Positions 23,883-33,992 of a stretch of 62,000 nt of DNA are shown here, piece after piece. The notes under the pieces were generated by a model that saw only the letters and a program-made list of their open reading frames with translations, was not told where the DNA came from and ran no database searches. The first letter of the stretch is position 1, and each line of letters begins with the position of its first letter. This stretch comes from Diphasiastrum complanatum (taxonomy: Eukaryota; Streptophyta; Lycopodiopsida; Lycopodiales; Lycopodiaceae), in NCBI GenBank assembly GCA_029204225.1, contig CM055095.1, positions 72,886,753 to 72,948,752 on the forward strand, written 5' to 3'. A program made the position numbers and the translations under genes.

Positions 23883-24678
23883 TGTTAAAATTAAAAAATA
23901 ATCCATATTGATTTCTTGGCTTGCTACAAATGTTGTACCATGCAAGCATGTAGCTCATTAATGCAAAATGCCAAGTTTGGCCTACATAGAACTCGAGCTA
24001 CATGGTTATGTATTGTCTAGTTTGATAAATGCAACTTGCATATAGTTTGTAGACATAGAATTAGCATGATTATGCTTGTAGAAACTCGTGGCAACTCACA
24101 TGCATTAATTTTAAGTGATCCATAGTGACATGCAAGGCATGCAAAAAGTTTATTGGACACATGCATGATGATTTGGACATTTTTAGTTAGAACTAGTACA
24201 CTTGTAAAAAGTTGGTAGAATTTCATGCATGACAAGTGACAAATGTCACATAGTCTCTAGATGTCACTTTAGATGTCATTTTGGAATGGATAGATATGAT
24301 TCTACCTCGAGCTACCTCAATATCCATAAATATGTGTAGCTCTCCACACAATTGATAATGAAGAACCAAAGTTTTGTAGCTATCTCATGTCATTTTGGAT
24401 CTAAACAAATATTGCTTGTTATCTCTCTAGCTCTCTCTCTCTCTCTAGCTCGTGTTGAGGCTAATGCTCATACATTGAAATGTTATATTTTTTCATTCTT
24501 TGATCATTGCTATTATATTATGTTGATTAGCATGCTAGATTCTGGATTAGCCATTTCTTCTGAACTAGATTTTGTTGATCAATCTAGAATCAGGTTATAG
24601 TGCCAATCACAAAGCTTAATTAAGATCAGTCACTCTTGTGGACATTCCCCACACGTGTGAATTTTGGAAATTTTGTCA
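23883..24678 (+). repeat. 3' LTR of CopB
   Basis: An uninterrupted 796-bp LTR, TGTTAAAATT to TTTTGTCA, preceded by the polypurine run CTAGGAGGAG. It serves as the reference for the split 5' copy. Confidence 0.92.
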
Positions 24679-24683
24679 CCATA

Positions 24684-24964
24684 CCACCGCCTAGGCTCTC
24701 AGCCATCTCCCGCCTCACACTAGCAATACATCCTGGCCGTGCACACGCTCTCCATCCACCTCCTCCTAAGTAGACATAATGGATGGCAAATGAGTCCTCC
24801 TCCCCTTGTATACCTCCAAGTAGAGAGTTCCAAGCCATGTGCACTCCTAGATCATGACACATGGCAACCATGCAGGTTCACGAGTCACCGGTCAAGTCTA
24901 CAGGCCCAGTCATCATCTGGTCTCAAGTCTGGGTTTGGGACCCAAGGGGGTTGGGTCCCTAATA
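24684..24964 (-). repeat. GypB 5' LTR, outer part
   Basis: It continues the GypB LTR beyond CopB. On the minus strand it starts TATTAGGGACCCAACC. The usual first dinucleotide would be TG, so the second base appears mutated. It ends on the right exactly where CopC coding sequence starts. Confidence 0.65.
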
Positions 24965-25912
24965 GAAGTTGTATCAAGCTAGTTGGTGAAACTAAGCTAG
25001 CACTTGGATGTGAGTTTAAAATGCAAGATCTAGGAGAAATACATTACATCCTAGGCCTAGAGATTGATTTTTATGAAGATCATGTTTTTATATGCCAATC
25101 TAGATATGCTCACTCTATGTTGGAAAAATTCCATATGGAAAATTCTAAGAGTATAGATACTACAATGGAGAAAATTGTAAAAGATCCTAATAAAGGTGAT
25201 GAAAGATCCTTTGAGGACATTACACTTTTTAGGAGTCTTGTAGGCTCCTTGATTTGGCTTACCATTACTAGGCCCGATTTAAGTTTTTGTGTGCACAAAT
25301 TGAGTCAATTTATGCAAGATCCTAAGATTCATCATTGGAAGATGGCCAAGAGGATTCTAAGATATGTATTTTCATCTTGTGATTATGGTCTACTTTATAA
25401 AAGTGAAGATCTATCCATTGTTAGCTACTCGGATTCGGATTTTGCAAGTGACAAGATGGATCGAAAGTCTATTAGTGCATACACTATCTTTCTTGGAGGC
25501 AATCTAATACCTTGGCTTTCCAAAAAGCAAGATACTATATCTCTCTCTTCATGTGAGGCCGAGTACAAGGCACTCACTACAACCACCAAAGAGGTGCTTT
25601 GGATCAAGAGATTATTATTGGAGCTAAAGTGCATCAAGGAAAATGATCTACCAATGATCAAGTGTGATAATATCTCGGCCCAAGCTCATGCCAATAATCC
25701 CATATTTCATGCAAGAAGCAAGCATATAGAAGTGGCACACCATTTTGTGAGAGAAAAGCTTATTGGAGGAGAAATATATTTGCTCGTCCTCTTGTATTGC
25801 CGATCTACTCACCAAGCCTTTGAGCAAAAGTGCTTTCATCAAGCATAGATCTAATCTTGGAGTTATATCAAGATCAATGTTTAAATCTTCATAGATCATT
25901 TTTTAGGAGGAG
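24965..25912 (+). pseudogene. Copia RT end and RNase H remnant (CopC)
   Basis: It starts abruptly inside RT at SCIKLVGETKLALG, a position that in CopB lies 5 codons after YVDDVIL, and continues with MQDLGEIHYILGLEIDF, ITRPDLSFCVHKLSQF, RNase H YSDSDFASD, SSCEAEYKAL and KCDNISAQAH. A frameshift near 25780 breaks the last 40 codons. It is closely related to CopB but a separate copy. The upstream part is missing because GypB lies against it. A 369-codon open frame beginning at 24739 is a chance fusion of the GypB LTR with this remnant. Confidence 0.88.
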
Positions 25913-26647
25913 TGTGAAGAATTGAAAAAGATTATCTATGTAAGATATAGGGGTCTTATGTTTTTTTATATCAAGCATCTAGGTGTAGGATGTTGATAGG
26001 ACCAAATTTGGCATAGATGGCAAATTAACCATTTCCACTTGTAATGCCACTATTTAGCCAAAATAGAATAAGAGGCTAAACTCGTGACAATTAGAGTGTA
26101 GACAAGTGTAATACTTTTGTTTAATGAAATTTAAGAGGTCCAATAGGATTTAGAGGTGTAGCCTTGAGGGGTCCAATAGAATTCGAGATTTGCTTGAAAG
26201 TGGTCCAATGGAATTTAGAGGTGAATGGATCAATGGTCCAATAGGATTAAGAGGTGGCAAAAGTGTGGTCAAATCATAGTTAAGCATTGTGGTAGCTTGT
26301 GGATCTACTAGTATCATTGTACTTCTCATTTGGATCTAATTGATTAAGAGATTGAGTGGATTTTGAGTGTAAGTGATTTTCTAGCTTTCTCTCTCTACTC
26401 GAGAGCTCATGATGATTTTCTCTCTCTACCTGAGGAGAGCAGCTTGTTTTTACTTAGAATAAGTTCTGGATACTTCCCACACGTGTGAGTGAGAGTTGGA
26501 AGTGATTGAATGCATGTAGTAGTGTGTTTTTGCCATAGAATCAAAGATAGATCTTGAATCTCAATCTAGTCTTGATCTTGGTGCATCTAGACATCTTAGG
26601 AGATCACAAGTACATGTTGTGGACAGTCCACACGTGTTAATTTAACA
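25913..26647 (+). repeat. 3' LTR of CopC
   Basis: It follows the polypurine run TTTTAGGAGGAG and starts TGTGAAGAATTG. The probable end is the CA at 26646-26647, after a stretch (GTGGACAGTCCACACGTG) that parallels the end of the CopB LTR. No 5' partner is in the window, so the end is inferred. Confidence 0.65.
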
Positions 26648-27955
26648 ATAAACCCCCTAGACTAAATCAAATAAGCTGGTAAAAAAAATTTAATGCACTT
26701 GACAAACTGGTGTGATTTTATGCGCATTATATCAATGATAAGTTTATTTGAAGCCCATGTCATAACACAAAGCCTAGGACTTTATGAAACTCCCGACCAA
26801 ATTTGACCTAGGCTCACAAATTTGATTGGTTTCAGGCCCAAAATATAGAGTTTTGATGGATGGAATTTTGAAATACTTTACGTCATGGGGAATCTTGAAA
26901 ATACATAGGCCTCATGGATTGAATTTTAAAGATAAATAGCCATCAGGAATGAAATTGTTGATGAAATCTTGAAAATTATGTTCATGCTGTTTTTCCAGAT
27001 TTTCGTGTAATCCATTATAATGGGTGTGTTGTGAGACAAGAGGATGATCCTTTGTATCCTTTTACAATGGGCCTCCAAACAATCATTATCTAGTCCATAA
27101 TGCATCTCAGTTTCCGATGGGGTGAACCTGGGACCGAAAAAACTGGATGCCAAGCTAACCGACTAAACCGACTCCATAATAAGGGTGGCTCCACACTACA
27201 TTGCTTACATTGTTTGGTAAGTTCCAACGTTAAAATGAAGTTCTCCCATTAATTCAAGGAGGAAAAATGGGTCTCCCCTCTTTCAAACTAACCTTGAGTT
27301 GCCACCATGTGGCAGATGATGTGGCATGTGATCCTTGCCAAGTATTGGTATTTTTGGGGCCTGGGGACATTGCTTGACATGTTGACTTGCCAGGGCAACT
27401 TAGCAAAAATGGACCAATGGAATGGTAGAGTTAGCCAATCTCATATTGTGGCTATTCATTCAACACTTGCCAACCAAGTTATCGACTCACTTGAAAAATT
27501 GCAAAAATGGGTGGCAAGTGAAAGGGCTATGCAAAGGGACTTGTTGCTGCGAAACCACCCAATATTATAACATTGATAAAAGTGGAGGTTTCCATTGTAC
27601 TTTACATCAAGAGAAATATGAAAAGTCACGACCCTCAAAAATTTTTCCATTCTTTAAAAACCTAGCAATGGGGTTGTGGTGAGGACTTTGAGACGTACTC
27701 TAGCCTCTAAAATTCCATTTAGTCAATTGTAGTGGGGTGTTTGGGTAGAGTTGTTAACTGTGGCCAGCCAGGTGCTGGCTTGATTCCAAAGTGACATCTT
27801 AGGGGCTTGTCCCTTACATGGCATTGCCCAACTAACGTTGCTATGTTGTACATATGTTGTATATAACCCACCACTAGAAGCTTTACACATTGCAAAAGAA
27901 TTTTTTATTTTTTTCCATTTATGCTTCTGGGTATTATCAACGGAGGGGATGAGAG
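26648..27955. other. Intergenic stretch left of the oleosin gene
   Basis: No convincing gene is seen. Open frames up to 87 codons occur without domains. One possible tRNA-derived SINE head lies at 27115-27175 and is listed separately. This marks the left edge of a transposon-poor island around the oleosin gene. Confidence 0.5.
27115..27175 (-). repeat. Possible tRNA-derived SINE head
   Basis: On the minus strand GTTAGCTTGGCATCC (A-box-like) is followed about 30 bases later by GGTCCCAGGTTCACC (B-box-like). Spacing and order suit a pol III internal promoter. It is not a tRNA gene: no cloverleaf can be drawn. The 3' end is not defined. Confidence 0.25.
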
Positions 27956-28232
27956 CAACCAATAGACCCTTTGGTGGGCAAAGCCACTCTAAAGAGAATA
28001 GACCCTTTGGTGGGCAAAGCCTGAATAGAATAGACCCTTTGGTGGGCAAAGCCACTGTGAATAGAGCCTTGCGTAGAATAGACCCTTGGGTAGGCAAAGC
28101 CAGTGTGAATAGACCCTTCCGTAGAATAGACCCTTGGGTAGGCAAAGCCAGTGTGAATAGACCCTTCCGTAGAATAGACCCTTGGGTAGGCAAAGCCAGT
28201 GTGAATAGACCCTTCCGTAGAATAGACCCCCC
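27956..28232. repeat. 48-bp minisatellite upstream of the oleosin gene
   Basis: Four full 48-bp units (28029-28076, 28077-28124, 28125-28172, 28173-28220), each made of AATAGACCCTTGGGTAGGC, AAAGCCAGTGTG and AATAGACCCTTCCGTAG. The last three are nearly identical. Shorter, older half-units with GGTGGGCAAAGCC precede them from 27960. Because 48 is a multiple of three, several frames on both strands stay open and give 16-residue repeats. These frames lack any other sign of being genes. Confidence 0.92.
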
Positions 28233-28401
28233 TGAAGCATGGAGGAGGATACTCCAGGTCACCATGTGTGGGAAGATCCCAATTCCGTTTATAGAGAGTA
28301 GGCTTTGGGGGCAAAAGATGAGGTTGAACGCATTGAGGACATGTGGGTGGTAGGAAGCGAGGTGCATGTGTCCCATTTGGCAGAAGCCCGCGGACTCTCT
28401 C

Positions 28402-28409
28402 TGCATGCA
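28402..28409. promoter_or_regulatory. RY motif (TGCATGCA) upstream of the oleosin gene
   Basis: A perfect TGCATGCA, the core bound by B3 factors of the ABI3/FUS3/LEC2 type in seed-oil and storage-protein promoters, about 150 bp before the ATG. A second TGCATG lies at 28363-28368, and CATGTG E-box-like cores are close by (28340-28345). Function is inferred from motif and position only; it could lie in the 5' UTR. Confidence 0.5.
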
Positions 28410-28558
28410 GAGGTTTTCTTCCTTTGGTATCTTTCAACTTTCCTTCTACGTTCAAAAGCCGCTCGACTTCTCGATAGTACGAAGAAAGAGATCAGGTGTA
28501 GCGTTCGTGTTGAAGCTTGAAGAAGGATTAGGGAGGACGAGGAGCGGATCGGGACGAG

Positions 28559-29089
28559 ATGGCTAGTCAGGGACAGCGGGGTGCTGAAAGAGTGGGCGAT
28601 AAGGCTTCTGAAGCAGCTCAAAGGACGGCGGAGCAGGCTCGTAAGGCGAAAGAGCAGACTAAAGGAGTGATGCAGCAGATGCGCGATCGAGCTCCTTTGA
28701 ACCAGAAGCAGGCTTTGGGTTTGGTGACGGTGCTCATCGGTGGGACGGTGTTGCTCGTGGGCGGAGGCTTGGCTATAGGAGGCACTATCATCACTCTTTT
28801 GCTTGCTTCACCGCTTCTGCTGCTGTTCAGTCCCATCTTGGTTCCCGTGGGGATCGTTCTTTTCCTTGGAACATCGGGTCTCGTGGCAGCTGGAACTACG
28901 CTTCTAGCCTTTTTGTCAGGCATTGTGTGGCTCTATAGATACTTCAGAGGAAGACAACCGCCTGGTTCAGTGCAACTTGATTCTGCCAGACATCGAGTGA
29001 TGGAAACTGCAAGTAAAATGCAAGAAAGAGCACGTGAATATGGATCAAATGTGTTGCAGAAGGCACAAGAAGCAGCTCCCGGAGCATGA
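28559..29089 (+). CDS. Oleosin, lipid-droplet structural protein
   Basis: A 176-residue intronless protein with the three-part oleosin layout. Residues 1-47 are hydrophilic and Lys/Glu/Gln/Ala-rich, LEA-like. Residues about 51-123 form an uninterrupted hydrophobic stretch, and at 85-96 it carries the exact proline knot P-x5-S-P-x3-P (SPLLLLFSPILVP), which makes the hairpin turn inside the oil body. Residues 124-176 are an amphipathic helical tail. Length is normal for the family. Oleosins coat triacylglycerol droplets and stop them fusing in seeds, spores and pollen. The ATG at 28559 is the first in frame and gives a complete protein. An RY motif lies upstream and a poly(A) signal 60 bp downstream. 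The gene looks functional; which oleosin subgroup it belongs to cannot be said. Confidence 0.96.
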   Translation: MASQGQRGAERVGDKASEAAQRTAEQARKAKEQTKGVMQQMRDRAPLNQKQALGLVTVLIGGTVLLVGGGLAIGGTIITLLLASPLLLLFSPILVPVGIVLFLGTSGLVAAGTTLLAFLSGIVWLYRYFRGRQPPGSVQLDSARHRVMETASKMQERAREYGSNVLQKAQEAAPGA

Positions 29090-29148
29090 GGTTTAGTTCG
29101 TTTAACAAAAAATCCCCTGAGCATGAGCTGCGGTTTGTTTAAAAGAAA

Positions 29149-29154
29149 AATAAA
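29149..29154 (+). terminator. Poly(A) signal of the oleosin gene
   Basis: AATAAA 60 bp after the stop codon, a typical position for a plant near-upstream element. Confidence 0.6.
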
Positions 29155-30237
29155 GTTACGGTGATTAGAGCAGAGCAGTAGCTTGCTGTTAACTGGTTAA
29201 ATTGCAAATTAGTCCTGGATGTGGGATATCAGCTCCCTTTCCTCGTAAATGAGGATTTGTCTTGTAGTACCTAGAATAGAATGTAAATTTCGTGTACCTA
29301 AATTAATTGTTTCTCTGCAACAATATCCAGCTAGTTATTTCTCGTATTTAGTCAATTGCATTTACTTTCATGAACATTCGGTGGTTCTGCATGTACTTTT
29401 ACAAAATACGTTTTCATATATACATTCCTATCGTTAAAGTGTTTTCTGAGTAGTTGGCTTGATTTTAAAGTTGAGGGAGGTGTGGAGCTGTCCATCTCAA
29501 AAAATTGGTGGCTGCATTTATTTTTGGTTGCTTGCATTGATTGCTGTGCGTTTTGTAGAGCAAATGCGACAGCAAATGCTCACTGGAATCACTTATATAA
29601 ACAATTTTTTAAATCATCCATCAGACGGCTAAGTTGACCATGATAATTATAATGCACAATATTATTACTTATGTTACTTGGACTGATCGTTTGTTGTTTG
29701 TTGTTGTACAATATGTTTCTTTGGCTGTACTAGGATTATCAAACGCATAGTATGTACACTATCAATCTCCGTGAACAGTGGTGTTTGGGTATCGTCCATC
29801 AACCCCCTAGCTGAAGACTTCGAGATGTTCTTATTTTGCTGCCCAGATCGGAGCAGGTCAAACTGGATGAGATACTGAAAATATTTTGAAGATTGAGCTA
29901 GAATATATACGTCCAAAAAGGAAATGGAGGCATGAGGGTTACACCTGAGTTTGTGTATCGGTTGTGCAGCTGGACTTACCCGCATTCAAATCTGAATGAT
30001 CATACGGTGATAATACCAGAAAGCATATTATCTATCTGCATTTAATTTGCACACATGGTGATTGTTGTATTATGCGTGTTGTTATGCTTCTAAACCTAAT
30101 CTCCATCTATGGCATTTTGGGATAGTAATAACAATATTATTTTTCATGAGGGATGGTTAGCAAGGTGTATATTTGTGCACTTGTAAAAGTTTGAGTAAAA
30201 ATTGGACATCTCATCCCCATGCATGTTATTATGTATT

Positions 30238-30360
30238 ATGGAATGAGCGGCATATGCCCGGTAAGGATTTCTAGGATTTTTGGGTTTGGCCTCCGGGCGG
30301 AGATTAAAAAATTTTAAAAATCCTTATCAGGCAAAATGGCTTGTGCTCGGCTCATTCCAT
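30238..30360. mobile_element. MITE-like foldback repeat
   Basis: The left end ATGGAATGAGCGGC is mirrored at the right end (GCTCGGCTCATTCCAT). An inner pair (TAAGGATTT and AAATCCTTA) and a third GCCCGG/CCGGGC pair add to the foldback. At about 123 bp it has MITE size. No clean target duplication is visible, so the superfamily is unknown. Confidence 0.5.
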
Positions 30361-30898
30361 TGCGTAATGGATACTTTGCTTTTTCGTAGGCTTTTATTAA
30401 GCAAACTTTATTTGAACTAGTTAAAAATTGCCACGTGGTAGGTGGACGCGGACTGACGCATAGGCTGATGTGGGCATTAGATTTTTCTTTGAAAAAAACA
30501 GTGACATTCTGTTTAAGGAGTTCAAAAAATGGAATATGTACAAAGAATCTATTATGTGTACATGTTGAAGTTTGTATGAAAATTTTCAAGCTCTAGTTTC
30601 GAAATTAGTCCGGGACGTTTTTGTGCACATCTCACAAAGAGATTCCTAAGTAGAATGTTTACCTAAAAAACATTCTACAAAGTCTTGCACTGAAGGTTGT
30701 AACTGCAATTTTTTTTTCTCAAGCCTAGTTTTATTTGGGGAAGGCTAAGAGAGAGATAGAGGTGTCTACTAAAAGTGAAAGATGAAATCGCCTTGCTTGC
30801 AATTTAGCTTTTAGAAATCTATCCATTATTTTGCTTTTCCTTATGTGCTTGCATTGTTTGTATGAATTGTTACCTATGGCTCATGCAAAATAAAGATG

Positions 30899-30925
30899 CT
30901 TTAGCTTTAGCTTTAGCTTTAGCTT
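30899..30925. repeat. CTTTAG hexamer microsatellite
   Basis: Four and a half copies of CTTTAG. It resembles, but is not, the plant telomere repeat TTTAGGG. Confidence 0.8.
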
Positions 30926-31389
30926 ATGCATCATGCATTGTACGCATGACTTCATGCTAATTTTTAAATGACAATTATATGTTATTTTAGCCTTTAAGGT
31001 TTTAGCCTTAAAATTGAAGACTACCACCATATGATATGCTTTAATGTTGACTTTTTTTCAATCTCCATTCAACAACCTCAACAATAGTATTGCCTTTGCA
31101 AGGTAGGGCGAAAAAATTAGCTCTTTCAAATCCTTTGAGCACCAAATGGATTGGAAAATCAATTTTGAAGTTGAACTAAGGGTCTTGTGGAATTTGTGTC
31201 CATATGCATAGTGCTAAATCTCGTCGAGACCATATATATATAGCTAGTTTGTCAACTTGAACAGTTCTTCGAAGTCTCCTAGAATTTGGAAGGAAACATC
31301 CTGGTGCATCTATTCATAGGAAAAAGTAGTAGGTACATTGATGAAAAAGATGTATACACCCCGAAGGGGAAGTTTAAACAAAAGTAGGC

Positions 31390-33992
31390 TCAAACAAGAA
31401 TGAAGCTTGCAGTAAAGGTAAGATTAATCCAAATTCTGGCAGTAAAAGTAAAAGTGCATACACTATGATGATGATTGTGGGAGTCTTCAAATTGACTACA
31501 GTAGATCAAAAAGGTGAAGAGGTGGTGAGTCGGGTAATAAAGGGAGATGAAATGTAGCAGACCCAGCCACCGTCGCCCGTTGTAGAATAGATAGGGCCTG
31601 AGCATGTTGTAGGGTAATGGAAACACGACGTTTGAAAGAAGCCACGAGAATAGAACTAGGAAGACCTTGACGCTTGCCACCTGATGAGAACACGTGAAGA
31701 AAATCCTCAAAGCGTCGATGTAAGGTGGTATAAGTCTCAATAGTCAAGGGAAAGACATCATCAGTGGGGTGCCTGTCGGAGTAGTTTTTTTCCTTCTCTT
31801 GTGCTCTCACGCCTGGCGCTACTCCTGGTGTGAAGGTAGAGTGAGGCAATAGGTCACCACATGTGGGATTAGCAGCAACATCATCTACCAAAGTCCGAAA
31901 CCCATCCTGAGAGAGGACAATGTCAACACGCCTGCGAGAAGAGTGGGGCGTGGAAGAAGGAAGTACATGAGACTGCTCTTTGAGGATATGAAATTCTCCA
32001 TCTCTGGAGCGGCCGCTGCATCTCTGACAACATCATGCGTAGCTGTGCGCTCACCCCCAGAAGGATAGTAGAGGAGGTGGATAGCAAGAGTATCAATAGG
32101 GTGACTACAAACACACCTGGAGATACCCAAGACCGAAGGATGAGGAAGCCCCAAGTGAAGACGAAGAGCAGTGGTGAAGATGGTCGAAGACAACCGGAAG
32201 GAAGGAATAACAGGTCGAGTTGACAGCCAAGCCCCAGCACTAGGACCCACATGGAAGGAGCATCAAAGAGCATGTTGGAAAGGGTATGCTTGTGCACGTG
32301 CTCCAAGAGGGTCTCTTGCAGGTGATTTGAGCTGAAAGTGAGGAGTTGCTCAAAAGGAGAAAGACAAGCTTGGGCAGAGAGGGGGAGGAGCTCTCGCACA
32401 ATGATGAGGAGGTGTTGGAAAGGAAGAGAACTGCTATCCACATTAGCAATGCAATCCGCCAAGAGAGGGCGAAAGCCAGAAAGAACCGAGAATACAAAGC
32501 AGCGGCGACGAGCCCAGCTCCCAAGAAAAGCTGTAGGTGTAGAAGAAATCGTAGAGAGAAGACCCACACCTCCACAAGAAATGGGTATCCGAGCCTGGTT
32601 CCAAGCTGAAAGGGTCTCCACACCATCCAACGAACTAGAGTCCAAAGGCGGCTAAAAACATCCATAAGAGAGCTATCAAAGGAAGAGAGGAGATGCAAAA
32701 AGTCCGGAGTAGGGGGAAAAGTTCGTAGCAGATAAGAACGACGCCGGATAAAGCAAGACGTCAAGATGCCAAACGCAACCTGAGTGTTCCCCAACCGGGG
32801 ATGCAAATTTTTACGACGCTGGATAAAGCAAGACGTCAAGATGCCAAACGCGACCTGAGTGTTGCCCAACCGGGGATGCAAATTTGAATGAGCAACATCC
32901 TCTTGGAGAGCCTCACCAAGAAAAGTAGAGCTGAAGGAAGAGATCCAGAAGGAACACCGAGAATGTGAATGCCATCCGAAGGAGCAAGGAAACCTTGAGG
33001 AGGAACAAAGTCCGGGGAAAGACCTGCTAGAGACCATACTGAACACTTGCGAGGTTGAATAGACAAACCAAGAGAAGCCAGCTGCTCAGAGAAATGATGA
33101 AATGCGACGAGCACCGTAGGAGGAGTAGGACCAACAAAATGAGTGTCATCAACAACCGAAGGAAATAAGCAGGAGGGAAAGGCCTCTGCAGAAGCTCGAA
33201 GTGCACGGAAATGAGCTAGAGCAAAAAGAGGACCAGCCAAAGAATCACCTTGACGAGTACCTGCTGTAGACTGGAAAGTAGAAAGATCCTCAAAGTGCAC
33301 ATGGTGATTGTAAAAGAGAAGAGTCTCAGTAGCATAGAACAACCGCACAAATAATATAAGTTGAGCCAACTCACCACCAGCCGCGCACAGCTCCTGAAAG
33401 ATCGCAGCTCTAGAAACAGAGTTAAAAGCATTGGAAACATCCACTTGGAGAAAAACCCAGGCAGGATGGAGATCAAGGGTGGCACGCAAACCATGAATGA
33501 CAGCTTCATAGTCGCCAGATGTAGGGACGCCAAACTGACGAGGGGAGAGAAAAGAGACAAAAATATGTTGAAACTGAAAACAGATAGAGCGACTAACAAG
33601 ATGGAGGAGGACTTCGCCAATAGCGATGGGATGGACGTCACCCGAGGCTTTAGACATGGCGATCAAATGAGACGCAGACAAAAGACGTGCGACAGAAGAA
33701 GGAATGTGACTAGAGGCGATAAAAGAGCAGACTTGAAAGAGTTGATCAAAGCCACTACCAGAGTCCTCAGGTGGAAAGCAATCACAAAGGTGTTCATAGA
33801 CCAAACCGGAGGGACCACCAACAACAAGACGAGGACTACGATGGAAGGCACGAGAGAAAGAATCACGATCAAGCACCAAGTCAACATCAGACACAAAGTC
33901 CTCCACAAACAAGGGAAGAATGCCTCCAGTAGCAGGATGCAAAGCTTGGAGAGCAGCAACGGTATCAGCAGAAGAGGGAGCGGGCGTGAGAG
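31390..33992 (-). pseudogene. LINE 3' portion: RT plus restriction-like endonuclease
   Basis: Minus-strand reading, in several frames. RT begins after SADTVAALQALHPATGG and shows GPSGLVYEHL, FLQVDVSNAFNSVSR (first catalytic Asp), TRQGDSLAGPLF and SVVDDTHFVGP, where V-D-D takes the place of the usual Y-A-D-D. After RT comes IPISCGGVGLLS, then ALRLHLGLPHPSVLG, the cysteine/histidine region CVCSHPID...ERTATHDVVRDA with one expected Cys replaced by Tyr, and the endonuclease core VDIVLSQDGFRTLVDDVAANPT followed by a KEKNYSDRHP block. Layout and motifs match early-branching LINEs with a restriction-like endonuclease, not the plant L1 type. Frameshifts and a 75-bp internal duplication make it inactive. 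The N-terminal part lies at 45009-45643 beyond GypC. Confidence 0.85.
32738..32887. repeat. 75-bp tandem duplication inside the LINE
   Basis: Two adjacent 75-bp units (32738-32812 and 32813-32887) differ at only a few bases. In the minus-strand frame each encodes 25 residues that include NLHPRLGNTQVAFGILTSCF, so the duplication keeps the reading frame. Confidence 0.92.

Larger units (their letters stand above)
12482..24678 (+). mobile_element. Copia element CopB, hosting CopA
   Basis: Flanked by the 5-bp duplication CCATA (12477-12481 and 24679-24683). Both LTRs are 796 bp once CopA is removed: 12482-12855 plus 18709-19130, and 23883-24678. By eye they differ at roughly 18 sites (about 2 percent), so the insertion is fairly recent. 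Primer site at 19131, leader 19145-19900 without a gene, gag-pol 19901-23865. CopB interrupts the GypB LTR and is itself interrupted by CopA inside its 5' LTR. Its own length without CopA is about 6.3 kb. Confidence 0.92.
9541..24964 (-). mobile_element. Ty3/gypsy element GypB, 5' part only, split by CopB
   Basis: Minus-strand element with one 5' LTR (24964 to 24684 continuing at 12481 to 12322, total about 441 bp), a tRNA-iMet primer site at 12306-12319, a 0.95-kb leader, then gag, zinc knuckle, protease and the very start of RT. It stops at 9541 in the CVDFKKLN block of RT. No 3' LTR is present. CopB inserted into its 5' LTR. Its right boundary lies against CopC RT sequence, so it probably inserted into CopC, but with the left end missing the target duplication cannot be tested. 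Confidence 0.8.
29160..31389. other. Intergenic stretch right of the oleosin gene
   Basis: AT-rich, with no coding frame that shows domains. It contains a MITE-like foldback (30238-30360), a short CTTTAG repeat (30899-30925) and a small perfect hairpin (AGAATGTTT and AAACATTCT, near 30652-30676). It ends at the 3' end of the LINE remnant. Confidence 0.6.

Noticed and set aside
24739-25848. A 369-codon Copia protein with a novel N-terminus
   Set aside because: The first 75 codons are GypB LTR sequence read by chance into the CopC remnant.
27115-27175. A tRNA gene
   Set aside because: Box-like motifs are present but no acceptor stem, anticodon loop or T-arm can be formed.
28029-28220. Regular 48-bp repeats resembling a CRISPR array
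   Set aside because: There are no variable spacers: the whole 48-bp unit is repeated, the DNA is plant nuclear, and there are no cas genes. It is a minisatellite.
27723-28455. Long open frames on both strands across the minisatellite (up to 227 codons)
   Set aside because: They exist because the 48-bp unit is a multiple of three and lacks stops in several frames. Outside the repeat they show no domain and they overlap each other.
30899-30925. Interstitial telomere repeat
   Set aside because: The unit is CTTTAG (six bases), not TTTAGGG or its complement.
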